Shown here one piece after another: positions 40,386 to 48,637 of a stretch of 64,000 nucleotides of DNA. Origin of the DNA: Bifidobacterium vespertilionis (lineage in GTDB: Bacteria > Actinomycetota > Actinomycetes > Actinomycetales > Bifidobacteriaceae); contig NZ_RZNZ01000005.1 in assembly GCF_008698145.1 (NCBI RefSeq), forward strand, positions 1-64,000, written 5' to 3'. Made by a program: the position numbers and the translations under genes. Each line of letters begins with the position of its first letter. Positions within the stretch are counted from its first letter, which is position 1. Below the pieces are notes generated by a model. The model was not told where the DNA came from. It did not search any database and was given only the letters and a program-made list of their open reading frames with translations.

Positions 40386-43334
40386 ATGGCCAAGGCCTTG
40401 AATGATCAACCCATCCCCGTAAAGGAAGCCCTACCCTCCAACGTCGATCCGTCGCTGACCGACGCGTTGGACGTGGCCAAGGCGCTGAACGTAGACCCGA
40501 ACGTCGGCCTGAGCGAGGCCGAGGCAAGGCGCAGACTAGAGGAATTCGGCCCCAACCAGCTGGCCGGCGCGCCGCCCGTCCCCAAGTGGAAGAAGTTCCT
40601 GCAGCAGTTCCAGGACCCGCTGGTCTACCTGCTGCTGGTGGCGACCGGCATCTCCCTGGTCGCATGGTTCATCGAGCGCAACCACGGCGAAGGCGGCGAG
40701 GTGCTGCCGTTCGACGCGATCGTGATCGTGCTGATCCTGATCCTGAACGCCGTGCTCGGCTACATCCAGGAAGCCAAGGCCGAACAGGCCGTCGACGCGC
40801 TGAGCAAGATGGCCGCGCCGCAGACCAGCGTGCTGCGCGACGGCAAGATCGTGCGCATCAACACCTCCGACGTGGTGCCCGGCGACGTGCTCGTCCTCGC
40901 CGAGGGCGACAGCGTCTCCGCCGACGGCCGACTGTTCGCCGCCGCCTCGCTGCGTATCGCCGAGGCCAGCCTGACCGGTGAATCCGTGCCCGTGGGCAAG
41001 AAGCCGGACACGCTCGCCTCCGCCAAGGCGCTGGGCGACCGCGCCAACATGATCTTCAATGGCACGTCCGTCACCCAGGGCACCGGTCGCGCGATCGTCA
41101 CCGGCACCGGCATGAACACGCAGGTCGGCAAGATCGCGGACATGCTCGCCAAGACCGAGGACGACGACAGCCCGCTGCAGAAGGAAATGGACCATGTGGC
41201 CAAGATCCTGGGCATCGCGGTGTGCATCATCGCCGTGCTCGTGCTCGTGGCCCTCGCCGTGATGAGCGGCTTCCATTCGCTGCAGGACGTCATCGACTCC
41301 CTGCTGCTGGCCGTCTCCCTGGCCGTGGCCGCCGTGCCCGAAGGCCTGGCCGCCATCCTCACCGTCGTGCTCGCGCTGGGCGTGCAGCGCATGGCCAAGC
41401 ACCACGCGATCGTCAAGAAGCTGCACTCCGTGGAGACGCTGGGTTCCGCCTCCGTGATCTGCTCGGACAAGACCGGCACGCTCACCCGCAACGAGATGAC
41501 CGTCGAGCGCATCGTCACCCCGTCCGGCGAGGTCCAGGTGACCGGCACCGGCTACGCGCCCAAGGGCCAGATGATCGGCATGGACGGCAACGATCTGCCC
41601 GCCGACTCGCCACTGCGCGTGGAGGCCGTGACCACCATCGCCGCCGGCGCGCTCGCGAACGACGGCGATCTGCGCGAGGAGAACGGCAAGTGGGAGATCG
41701 TGGGCGACCCCACCGAGGTCGCGCTCGTGGTGGCCGCGCGCAAGATCAAGGCCCTCAAGGACTACGGCCGATTCAGCCGCGTGGCCGAGGTGCCGTTCAC
41801 CTCGGAGCGCAAGCGCATGTCGATCATCGCCAAGGACGGCGCGGACGGCGACAAGCTCACCGTCTTCGCCAAGGGCGCCCCGGACGTGCTGCTGGGCTAC
41901 TGCTCGCGCATCGCCGTGGGCGGCCAGGTCCGTCCGCTCACCGAGGGCGATCGCCAGACGATCCTCGCCACCGTGGAGCGCCTGTCCGGCGAGGCCTACC
42001 GCACGCTGGGCGAGGCCTACCGCCCGCTGGAGACCGAGTCCCTGGCCGACGTGCCGGGCATTCAGGTGAACGCCGCCGGGCAGGTTTCGGACATCGCCGA
42101 CCAGGCCGATGCGATCGAGACCGATCTGATCTGGGCCGGCATGGTGGGCATCATCGACCCGCCGCGCACCGAGGTCCGCGACTCCGTGGCCGAGGCGCAC
42201 CGCGCCGGCATCCGCACGGTGATGATCACCGGCGACCACCCGCTGACCGCCGCCCGCATCGCCTCCGATCTGGGCATCATCGACAAGGGCGGCAAGGCCC
42301 TGACCGGCGACCAGCTGGACGATCTGGCCTCCAAGGGCGACGACGCGTTCGACAGGGCCACCAGTGAGGTGTCCGTCTACGCCCGCGTGGCCCCCGAGCA
42401 CAAGCTGAAGATCGTCGAGTCCCTGCAGCGTCAGGGCAACATCGTGGCCATGACCGGCGACGGCGTGAACGACGCCCCGGCCGTCAAGACCGCGGACATC
42501 GGCGTGGCCATGGGCATCACCGGCACCGAGGTCACCAAGGAATCCGCCAAGATGATCCTGGCGGACGACAACTTCAGCACCATCGTGGCCGCTGTGCGCG
42601 AGGGCCGCGGCATCTTCGACAACATCCGCAAGTTCCTGCGCTACCTGCTGAGCTCCAACGTGGGCGAGGTGCTCACGGTGTTCGGCGGCGTGATGTTCGC
42701 CGGCTTCCTGGGCATCACGCAGCCCGGCGTGGAGGGCGTGACCGTGCCGCTGCTCGCCACCCAGCTGCTGTGGATCAACCTGCTCACCGACGCCGCGCCG
42801 GCCCTGGCCATGGGCGTCGATCCGCAGACCGAGGACGTGATGAACCGCCGCCCGCGCAAGCTCACCGATCGTGTGATCGACGCGGACATGTGGGGCGACA
42901 TCATCTTCGTGGGCCTGATCATGGCCGTGGTGACGCTGATCGGCATGGACATGCATCTGGCCGGCGGCCTGTTCACGGACCGTTCCGTGGATGCGCTCGG
43001 CCACGACGCGCAGATGGTGGAGGCCCGCACGATGGGCTTCACGATCCTCGTGTTCGCCCAGCTGTTCAATGCGATCGCCTCCCGCTCCTCCAAGCAGTCC
43101 GCCTTCGTGGGCCTGTTCGCCAACAAGTACCTGTGGGGCGCGATCGGCATCTCGATCGCCCTGCAGCTGCTGGTGATCTACGTGCCGTTCCTCAACACCG
43201 CCTTCGGCACCACGCCGCTGGGCGCCGTCGCATGGCTCGAGTGCATCGGCCTGGCCGCGTTCGTGCTGGTGGCCACCGAGCTGCGCAAGCTCGTGCTGCG
43301 CGTGGTCGACAGGAAGCGCGGCATCGCGGGCTGA
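40386..43334 (+). CDS. P-type II cation-translocating ATPase (calcium-type)
   Basis: A 982-residue membrane pump of the SERCA/PMR1 group. An N-terminal cation-ATPase domain is followed by ten membrane segments. The actuator loop has ASLTGESVPV. The PEGL ion-binding motif is in AVPEGLAAILTVV. The phosphorylated Asp361 is in SDKTGTLT, the nucleotide domain has KGAPDVLL, and the hinge is TGDGVNDAPAVK. M5-M6 contain NVGEVLTVF and LWINLLTDAAPALA, where the N and D residues fit Ca2+ or Mn2+ transport rather than Na+/K+. The start follows GAGGAGCA at 12 bases. An upstream TTACGT-16-TATGCA could be the promoter. It ends before a strong bidirectional terminator. Confidence 0.93.
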   Translation: MAKALNDQPIPVKEALPSNVDPSLTDALDVAKALNVDPNVGLSEAEARRRLEEFGPNQLAGAPPVPKWKKFLQQFQDPLVYLLLVATGISLVAWFIERNHGEGGEVLPFDAIVIVLILILNAVLGYIQEAKAEQAVDALSKMAAPQTSVLRDGKIVRINTSDVVPGDVLVLAEGDSVSADGRLFAAASLRIAEASLTGESVPVGKKPDTLASAKALGDRANMIFNGTSVTQGTGRAIVTGTGMNTQVGKIADMLAKTEDDDSPLQKEMDHVAKILGIAVCIIAVLVLVALAVMSGFHSLQDVIDSLLLAVSLAVAAVPEGLAAILTVVLALGVQRMAKHHAIVKKLHSVETLGSASVICSDKTGTLTRNEMTVERIVTPSGEVQVTGTGYAPKGQMIGMDGNDLPADSPLRVEAVTTIAAGALANDGDLREENGKWEIVGDPTEVALVVAARKIKALKDYGRFSRVAEVPFTSERKRMSIIAKDGADGDKLTVFAKGAPDVLLGYCSRIAVGGQVRPLTEGDRQTILATVERLSGEAYRTLGEAYRPLETESLADVPGIQVNAAGQVSDIADQADAIETDLIWAGMVGIIDPPRTEVRDSVAEAHRAGIRTVMITGDHPLTAARIASDLGIIDKGGKALTGDQLDDLASKGDDAFDRATSEVSVYARVAPEHKLKIVESLQRQGNIVAMTGDGVNDAPAVKTADIGVAMGITGTEVTKESAKMILADDNFSTIVAAVREGRGIFDNIRKFLRYLLSSNVGEVLTVFGGVMFAGFLGITQPGVEGVTVPLLATQLLWINLLTDAAPALAMGVDPQTEDVMNRRPRKLTDRVIDADMWGDIIFVGLIMAVVTLIGMDMHLAGGLFTDRSVDALGHDAQMVEARTMGFTILVFAQLFNAIASRSSKQSAFVGLFANKYLWGAIGISIALQLLVIYVPFLNTAFGTTPLGAVAWLECIGLAAFVLVATELRKLVLRVVDRKRGIAG

Positions 43335-43380
43335 ACCGTGCGCGATCCTGCATAGCGACCGCATAGCGGCCGAATGACCG

Positions 43381-43425
43381 AAGGGGCGGTCGCCGGGCTG
43401 GAAACGCCTGGCGACCGCCCCTTTT
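43381..43425. terminator. Bidirectional terminator after the P-type ATPase gene
   Basis: AAGGGGCGGTCGCC and GGCGACCGCCCCTTTT pair around a 15-base loop; a T-run follows on the plus strand. Confidence 0.9.
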
Positions 43426-43503
43426 GCGTGCTGTGCCGCGTGCTGTTTTATGCGGAGGTTATCTGTCTGGTGCGGATGCCGCTTTGAGGCCGCTTTGGTG
43501 TCA

Positions 43504-43685
43504 TTTCTGTATGAACGTTACGGAATGGACGTCGGGACCGGGGCTCCGCGGCATGTTTTGTAACGGATTTACAATAACGACGTTGAACGGGGGTGTTTGA
43601 GGTGCGTTTTGTAACGGATTTACAGAACGCACCGCGAGACGGTGTCTCCCCGGTACTTCTTGTAATTTTTTTACAGAAAGTACCG
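43504..43685. repeat. Array of TTGTAA-N5-TTACA palindromes
   Basis: Four units about 50 bases apart share a TTNTGTAA-N5-TTACANAA core: 43504-43524 (degenerate), 43555-43577, 43601-43633 and 43651-43685. The last two carry outer arms that are complementary within a unit but differ between units (GGTGCGTT/AACGCACC and CGGTACTT/AAGTACCG). They lie between the convergent ATPase and dcd genes, so not in an obvious promoter. Confidence 0.75.
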
Positions 43686-43777
43686 GAAAGGCGTGCCGGA
43701 AAGGCACCGGAAGATAGAAGACGCCGGTGGTGCCGGGGGATGGGGTTGTGGCGCCGCAGGGCCGGGGGAGTCGCCCG

Positions 43778-44359
43778 TCAGTCGTCGATGTGGGCCCTGT
43801 AGAAGTTCACGTAGGAACGGCTTGGCGTGGGGCCTCGCTGGCCCTGATAGTGCGATCCGACGCCCTTGGAGCCGTACGGGTGCTCGGCGGGGGAGCTGAG
43901 CTGGAAGAAGCACATCTGGCCGATCTTCATGCCCGGCCACAGCTTCACCGGCAGCGTGGAGACATTGCTGAGCTCCAGCGTGATGTGCCCCTCGAAGCCG
44001 GGGTCGATGAATCCGGCCGTGGAGTGCGTGAGGATGCCCAGTCGGCCCAGCGAGCTCTTGCCCTCGAGACGCGCGGCGATCGTGGCGTCCAGCTTCACGT
44101 ACTCCCATGTGGAGCCGAGCGCGAACTCGCCCGGGTGCAGGATCCACGGCTCATCCGGCTGCACCTCGAACTGCTCGGTCAGTGCGCCCTGGTTCTCGGC
44201 CGGGTCCACGTACGTGTAGGCGTGGTTGTTGAACAGGCGGAAGAACCGGTCGAGGCGCACGTCGATCGACGCCGGCTGCACCATATCGGGGGTCCACGGG
44301 TCGAGCGAGATGTGCCCCTCGTCGTGGGCGGCCAGAATGTCACGGTCGGACAGCAGCAT
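43778..44359 (-). CDS. dcd: dCTP deaminase
   Basis: A 193-residue trimeric enzyme that deaminates dCTP to dUTP in thymidylate supply. Actinobacterial members often also hydrolyse dUTP to dUMP. The conserved core [11 protein letters not shown] followed by [13 protein letters not shown] carries the catalytic Glu/Arg/Ser residues, with [12 protein letters not shown] near the N-terminus and [14 protein letters not shown] closing the nucleotide site. ATG 44359 has AGGAG 4 bases upstream, so the longer upstream frame was rejected. Monocistronic, convergent with the P-type ATPase gene. Confidence 0.95.
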   Translation of the reverse strand: MLLSDRDILAAHDEGHISLDPWTPDMVQPASIDVRLDRFFRLFNNHAYTYVDPAENQGALTEQFEVQPDEPWILHPGEFALGSTWEYVKLDATIAARLEGKSSLGRLGILTHSTAGFIDPGFEGHITLELSNVSTLPVKLWPGMKIGQMCFFQLSSPAEHPYGSKGVGSHYQGQRGPTPSRSYVNFYRAHIDD

Positions 44360-44509
44360 GATTCTCCTTCGGGCGGGTCGGCGCGGTGTGGCGCCGGCGG
44401 CATTGGACGGCATTCGACGGCGCGGCGTGCGATGCCGGCATGTCATCCCCCAGTGTAGCGCGGGGCGTGGTGGGACGCGGGGTGGCATGGGCGTGACGAA
44501 AGGAAACTC

Positions 44510-44635
44510 CGTCATCCTGAGCGAAGCCCGAAGGGCGAAGTCGAAGGATCCTTAACTTTCCGCGCCAATCATCGCATGCACTGGTGCGAAAAGGTAAGGA
44601 TCCTTCGGCTCCGCTCCGCTTCGCTCAGGATGACG
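44510..44635. repeat. REP-like GGATCC repeat pair
   Basis: CATCCTGAGCGAAGCCCGAA with a small CCCGAAGGG hairpin insertion, GGATCC, a central AACTTTCCGCGCC segment, then the inverted unit ending CGCTCAGGATGACG. Confidence 0.85.
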
Positions 44636-44689
44636 GCAGAACGCCCTGCCCCGCCCCCGCCGCCCAACTGACACATACTCTCAGAATAT

Positions 44690-44857
44690 TCTCAGGAAAC
44701 ACGATCAATGCGTCAAGGTACGACTGTTTTACTTATTCATGTCAGCGGAAGGCAGCACTCCACTGAACAGGGGTGCAAGCCTCCGATAACAGAATCCTTT
44801 CTTCTTCTCTCCTTTCTCTCTACCCGGCGAGTTTCCCCTCGCCGGGTTCTCTTTTTC
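44690..44857 (+). other. Orphan leader or small RNA with CU-rich tract and terminator
   Basis: No gene occupies this stretch. It contains a GCACTCC/GGGGTGC hairpin (44754-44776), a 25-base CU-rich tract (44791-44820, CTTTCTTCTTCTC...) complementary to Shine-Dalgarno-type sequence, and a terminator (44822-44857, ACCCGGCGAG stem, CTTTTT). The transcript would end 110 bases before the TauE-like gene. It could be an attenuated leader of that gene or a free small RNA. A clear promoter was not found. Confidence 0.4.
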
Positions 44858-44968
44858 CGGACGTGTGTCCCCTCACATGCAGCGGGGTGGATAGACTGAG
44901 TCTGATTCCACCGGTCGGGGCGCTCGGCGGCGCCCGATCGGCAATGACCAATGAGAGAGGTTTCGACC

Positions 44969-45799
44969 ATGGCTCAAACGGCTCAGTCGGTTCAAGTGGA
45001 CGAAGAGAACAATCTGGATGAATCCCCGCGTGGGATCGCGGTTCTGGTTGTGGTGGGCGTGCTGGTGGGCATCCTGTCCGGCCTGTTCGGCATCGGCGGC
45101 GGCACGGTGATCGTGCCCGCGCTGGTTTGGCTGGGACTCACCCAGCGCCATGCGGCCGCCACCTCCATGCTCGCGATCGTTCCCACATCCATCTCCGGCG
45201 TGGTGTCCTACGCCTCCAACGGCAACGTGGACTGGATCGCGGCCCTGTTGCTGTTCATCGGCATGTTCTTCGGCGGGCAGATCGGCAGCTGGCTGCTGTC
45301 CAGACTCCCCGAACTCGTGCTGCGTTGGGTGTTCGTGGCCTTTCTGGTCTTCGTGATCGTCAACCAGCTCATCTTCACGCCGTCGCGCGACTCCGCCATC
45401 GACATGAACGTGGTCACCGGCATCAGTCTGGTCGCGATGGGCCTGGTGATCGGCGTGCTGGCGGGCCTGCTGGGCATCGGCGGCGGTGCATTGGCCGTGC
45501 CGGCGCTGTCTATCATCTTCGCCGCATCCGATCTGATCGCCCGCGGCACCTCGCTGCTCGCCATGTTCCCGAACGCCATCACCACCACGGTCGCCAATGT
45601 GAAGCGCAGGATGGTGCACTTCAAGGCCGGTCTGATCATCGGCATCGTGGCCGCCTGCATCACGCCGTTCGGCACGTGGATCGCCGGCGCGGTCAGCCCG
45701 GTGGTGGGCCAGTACCTGTTCGCCGCATACCTCGGCTTCCTGCTGATCCGTTCGTTCTACGTGGCGATGCAGGCCACCAAGAAGGTCCGCAAGGCCTGA
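44969..45799 (+). CDS. TauE/SafE-family membrane permease
   Basis: A 276-residue membrane protein with eight predicted spans in two homologous halves. Each opens with the family signature: GILSGLFGIGGGTVIVPAL and GVLAGLLGIGGGALAVPAL. Members export or import small anions such as sulfonates, sulfite or other organic acids; the substrate here is unknown. ATG 44969 has GAGAGG 8 bases upstream. Upstream lies the terminator-bearing stretch 44690-44857, which might attenuate it. Monocistronic, followed after 222 bases by prs. Confidence 0.88.
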   Translation: MAQTAQSVQVDEENNLDESPRGIAVLVVVGVLVGILSGLFGIGGGTVIVPALVWLGLTQRHAAATSMLAIVPTSISGVVSYASNGNVDWIAALLLFIGMFFGGQIGSWLLSRLPELVLRWVFVAFLVFVIVNQLIFTPSRDSAIDMNVVTGISLVAMGLVIGVLAGLLGIGGGALAVPALSIIFAASDLIARGTSLLAMFPNAITTTVANVKRRMVHFKAGLIIGIVAACITPFGTWIAGAVSPVVGQYLFAAYLGFLLIRSFYVAMQATKKVRKA

Positions 45800-45979
45800 A
45801 CGCCCGGTTGCGCTCGGTTGCTCGATTTGTGCCCGGTTGCCGCCGACCGCCGCTGTCAGCCGGGCGCGCGATGCCGCAGACAATGCCACATTGTGGGATT
45901 TTGGTGCGGAATCGTCGCCATATCGAACGCGTTCGCGGCAACTTCGTGAATTCGGCGATGCGACGGCCGGGCCTATGGG

Positions 45980-45985
45980 TATAGT
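45980..45985 (+). promoter_or_regulatory. -10 box of prs
   Basis: TATAGT 36 bases before the prs start. No good -35. Confidence 0.45.
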
Positions 45986-46021
45986 GGATAGGCGGTAAAG
46001 ACACATCGAAGCGGAGGTCGT

Positions 46022-47035
46022 ATGTCTGCAGTCCTGGAAGGCGTGCCCGAAAAGCGTTTGGCGGTGGTGACGGGCCGGGCCTACCCCGAGCTCGCGGAGG
46101 AGGTCACCCGTTGTCTGGGGGTCGATCTGTTCCCCACACAGGCGTATGACTTCGCGAACGGCGAGATGTACGTGCGATTCGCGCAGCCCGTCCGCGGCGA
46201 GGATGTGTTCGTGCTGCAGTCGCACACCGACCCGATCAACAAGTGGATCATGGAGCAGCTCATCATGATCGACGCCCTCAAGCGCGCGTCGGCCCGCTCC
46301 ATCACCGTGGTGGCCCCGTTCTTCGGCTACTCCCGCCAGGACAAGAAGCATCAGGGCCGCGAGCCCATCACCGCCCGCCTGATGTTCGACCTCTTCCGCA
46401 CGGCCGGCGCGGACCGCATCATGACCGTCGATCTGCACGCGGCGCAGGAGCAGGGCTTCTTCGACGGCCCGGTGGACCACCTCACGGCCATGCCCGTCCT
46501 GCTCGACTACGTGCGCAACAGCATGCCGCTGGAGAACACCACCGTGGTCTCCCCGGACGCCGGCCGCATCAAGGTTTCCGAGCAGTGGGCCGCCCGACTG
46601 GGCAACCTGCCGCTCGCGTTCATCCACAAGAGCCGCGACATCACGCGCCCCAACCACGCCGAGGCCCATGGCATCATCGGCGACGTGCTGGGCCGCGACT
46701 GCGTGGTGGTGGACGATATGATCGACACCGCCGGCACCATCTGCGAGGCCGTGCGCACGCTGCGCAACGCCGGTGCCAAGTCGGTCACGCTGGTGGCCAC
46801 CCATGGCCTGCTGTCCGGCCCGGCCGTGGAGCGCCTGTCCCAGTGCGGCGCCCGCGAGATCGTGCTCATGGACACGGTTCCGGTGCCCGAATCCAAGCGC
46901 CTGCCGAACATGACCGTCCTATCCTGCGCGCCGCTGCTGGCCGCCGGCATCCGATCGGTCTTCGAATCGCGCTCGGTGACCCACCTGCTGGAGGGGCTGC
47001 CGTCGGACATGCGGCCGAAGAACATCTACGCGTGA
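46022..47035 (+). CDS. prs: Ribose-phosphate diphosphokinase (PRPP synthetase)
   Basis: Makes PRPP from ribose 5-phosphate and ATP for nucleotide, His, Trp and NAD synthesis. The 337-residue class I enzyme has the flexible-loop/ATP segment FGYSRQDKKHQGREPITARL, the PRPP signature DLHAAQEQGFF and the ribose-5-phosphate loop VVVDDMIDTAGTI. ATG 46022 has GGAGG 4 bases upstream. It stands alone, followed by a GC hairpin. Confidence 0.96.
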   Translation: MSAVLEGVPEKRLAVVTGRAYPELAEEVTRCLGVDLFPTQAYDFANGEMYVRFAQPVRGEDVFVLQSHTDPINKWIMEQLIMIDALKRASARSITVVAPFFGYSRQDKKHQGREPITARLMFDLFRTAGADRIMTVDLHAAQEQGFFDGPVDHLTAMPVLLDYVRNSMPLENTTVVSPDAGRIKVSEQWAARLGNLPLAFIHKSRDITRPNHAEAHGIIGDVLGRDCVVVDDMIDTAGTICEAVRTLRNAGAKSVTLVATHGLLSGPAVERLSQCGAREIVLMDTVPVPESKRLPNMTVLSCAPLLAAGIRSVFESRSVTHLLEGLPSDMRPKNIYA

Positions 47036-47072
47036 GCTGAGCCGGTTGTCCGGCCGATCCGGCTGAACTGAT

Positions 47073-47098
47073 TTTGGGGCGTCCTTCGGGGCGCCCCT
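47073..47098 (+). terminator. Hairpin after prs
   Basis: GGGGCG and CGCCCC pair around a CTTCG-containing loop, then TTGTGTTG. Modest T content. Confidence 0.6.
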
Positions 47099-47175
47099 TG
47101 TGTTGCCCCGGTGTTGCCCCGGCAAGCGGGCGCGTTGTACGATTGTTTTGCATGACATCGATCAAGGAGGACCTG

Positions 47176-47533
47176 ATGCCAAGAAAAAAACGTCGTCCCG
47201 CTGCTGATCGCCGCGATCGTGGTGGTGTTTGCGGGCCTGATCTACTACTTCCCCGTGCAGCGTGCGATGGCCGAGCGCAAGTATGCGGAGTACTCGCGGC
47301 TGCAAGGTGTGCCCGATGGCGATGTGGCGTCGAAGAGCGTGCATAAGGACTACACGCAGGACGGCTACTTCATCGACGTCACGTACCACAGCGACCCGCA
47401 GTACCGCTACGAGTACCTCTATCGGCTGGTGGACGTCCGGAACGATGGCGTGCGGTTCGACACCATGACCTGCGCGGTGTACCTGGGCTCCACGAGCTTC
47501 ACCGGCGACGTGCGCTACGATCCGCTGGAGTAA
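47176..47533 (+). pseudogene. Small membrane protein (DUF3139-like) with frameshift in an A7 run
   Basis: A strong AGGAGG stands 5 bases before ATG 47176, but the frame it opens (MPRKKRRPAADRR...) is not the conserved one. The protein-like frame contains a hydrophobic helix, VVPLLIAAIVVVFAGLIYYF, then a charged extracellular domain (RKYAEYSRLQG, YHSDPQYRYEYLYRLVDV) ending at TAA 47531. It has no start codon of its own except GTG inside the helix. Removing one A from the run of seven at 47184-47190 joins the two into a normal protein of about 118 residues. It may be a recent mutation, phase variation by slippage, or a sequencing error. Confidence 0.65.
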
Positions 47534-47544
47534 TGCGGCTGCCC

Positions 47545-47700
47545 CGTCATCCTGAGCCGCCCCGTCATCCTGAGCGCAGCGAAGGATCCTTGGCCATTAC
47601 GCAGAAAAACACAATGCGGGAAATTAAGGATCCTTCGACTCCGCTACGCTCCGCTCAGGATGACAGAAAGGAGGCCTTGTCATCCTGAGCGGCTTCGCAC
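47545..47700. repeat. REP-like GGATCC repeat cluster
   Basis: Two forward CATCCTGAGC units, central AATGCGGGAAATTAAG, inverted unit with CTCCGCTACGCTCCGCTCAG, and one more forward half unit at 47679. Confidence 0.85.
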
Positions 47701-47732
47701 CAATGGACGGCGCTCAGGCCGACGTTGCCGCC

Positions 47733-48503
47733 CTACGCCAGTTCGCGCTTGGCGATGGCGACCTCGGCGTCGATCCGGTCGAGCGGCGACGGGTACTCCA
47801 GCGTGACCGGCACGAGCTCGGGCAGGCGGCGGATCTGGCCGGCCCAATCGACCGTGCCCTCCTTGAGCAGCGCCGGTGCGGGATGGTTGGGCGCATCGGG
47901 CGCGTTCACGTTCTTGATCTGGTATTCGCCGATCGCATCGGCCGCGAGCAGGGCGTCGAAGGCCTCGTTCGGATCGACGCCGGCCCACACCCAGTTGCCG
48001 CAGTCATAGCAAAACTTCACGCTGGCACCAGCCTCGACGAGCCGCTGCATGGACTCCATGGCCCATTCCAAGCTGCCGTGCGAGGCCGTCTGATCATTCT
48101 CCACGCATACGGCCACGCCCTCGCGGCGGACCATTTCATCGGCCGTCTTCAGGGCGTCCAGCGGCGTGTTCGGCACGTCACCCACGGCGAACTTCATGCC
48201 GGACGCGCCCAACGCGGTCGCTTCGGCCAGGAACATTTTGAGGTTCGGATTCACGGTGCCGCTGGTGCAGAAATCCTCGGGTACGGAGTAGTAGAGGGTC
48301 ATGTCGCGCGATGCGGCGGCGTCGCGGATTGCGCACAGCTCGGCCTGGAATGCGGGATCGGCCTCATTGCCGCCGGCGATGAACTCTCGGCGCACCTCGG
48401 CGATCGGGAAGAACTCGGCGATCCTGCCAATCAGCGCGGACTGTGGCGTGCCGGCCTTCATCGCATCCAAATACATCAGCGTGTTGATTCCCAGCTGCAC
48501 CAT
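47733..48503 (-). CDS. Xylose-isomerase-like TIM-barrel protein (sugar epimerase/isomerase family)
   Basis: A 256-residue AP-endonuclease-2-type TIM barrel. Members are metal-dependent sugar or polyol isomerases/epimerases such as IolE or tagatose epimerase. Candidate metal ligands are the Glu in VAVCVENDQ, the Asp in KFCYDCGNW, the His/Asn region in IKNVNAP and the late Glu in VTLEYPSP. ATG 48503 has AGAGGGA 7 bases upstream. No sugar kinase, transporter or inositol gene lies nearby, so the substrate is unknown. Monocistronic. Confidence 0.82.
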   Translation of the reverse strand: MVQLGINTLMYLDAMKAGTPQSALIGRIAEFFPIAEVRREFIAGGNEADPAFQAELCAIRDAAASRDMTLYYSVPEDFCTSGTVNPNLKMFLAEATALGASGMKFAVGDVPNTPLDALKTADEMVRREGVAVCVENDQTASHGSLEWAMESMQRLVEAGASVKFCYDCGNWVWAGVDPNEAFDALLAADAIGEYQIKNVNAPDAPNHPAPALLKEGTVDWAGQIRRLPELVPVTLEYPSPLDRIDAEVAIAKRELA

Positions 48504-48547
48504 GCGGCCATCCCTCTAATAGTCTGTACACTGCCCGGATATGGAAC

Positions 48548-48584
48548 GGGCGCGGAGACGGTTCTCTCAGTTGTCTCCACGCCC
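48548..48584 (-). terminator. Hairpin after the surface protein gene
   Basis: GGGCGCGGAGAC (48548-48559) pairs with GTCTCCACGCCC (48573-48584). Located just past the stop of the minus-strand gene at 48638; no T-run follows. Confidence 0.5.
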
Positions 48585-48637
48585 TATTGTATGACTGACA
48601 TGCCAGCCGGTGGGCCGATTGCCGTTACTTGCCGGTG

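Noticed and set aside
40536-43364. Minus-strand frame of 942 codons opposite the P-type ATPase
   Set aside because: Composition dominated by His, Gly, Asp and Val from reading a highly biased gene backwards; no motifs.
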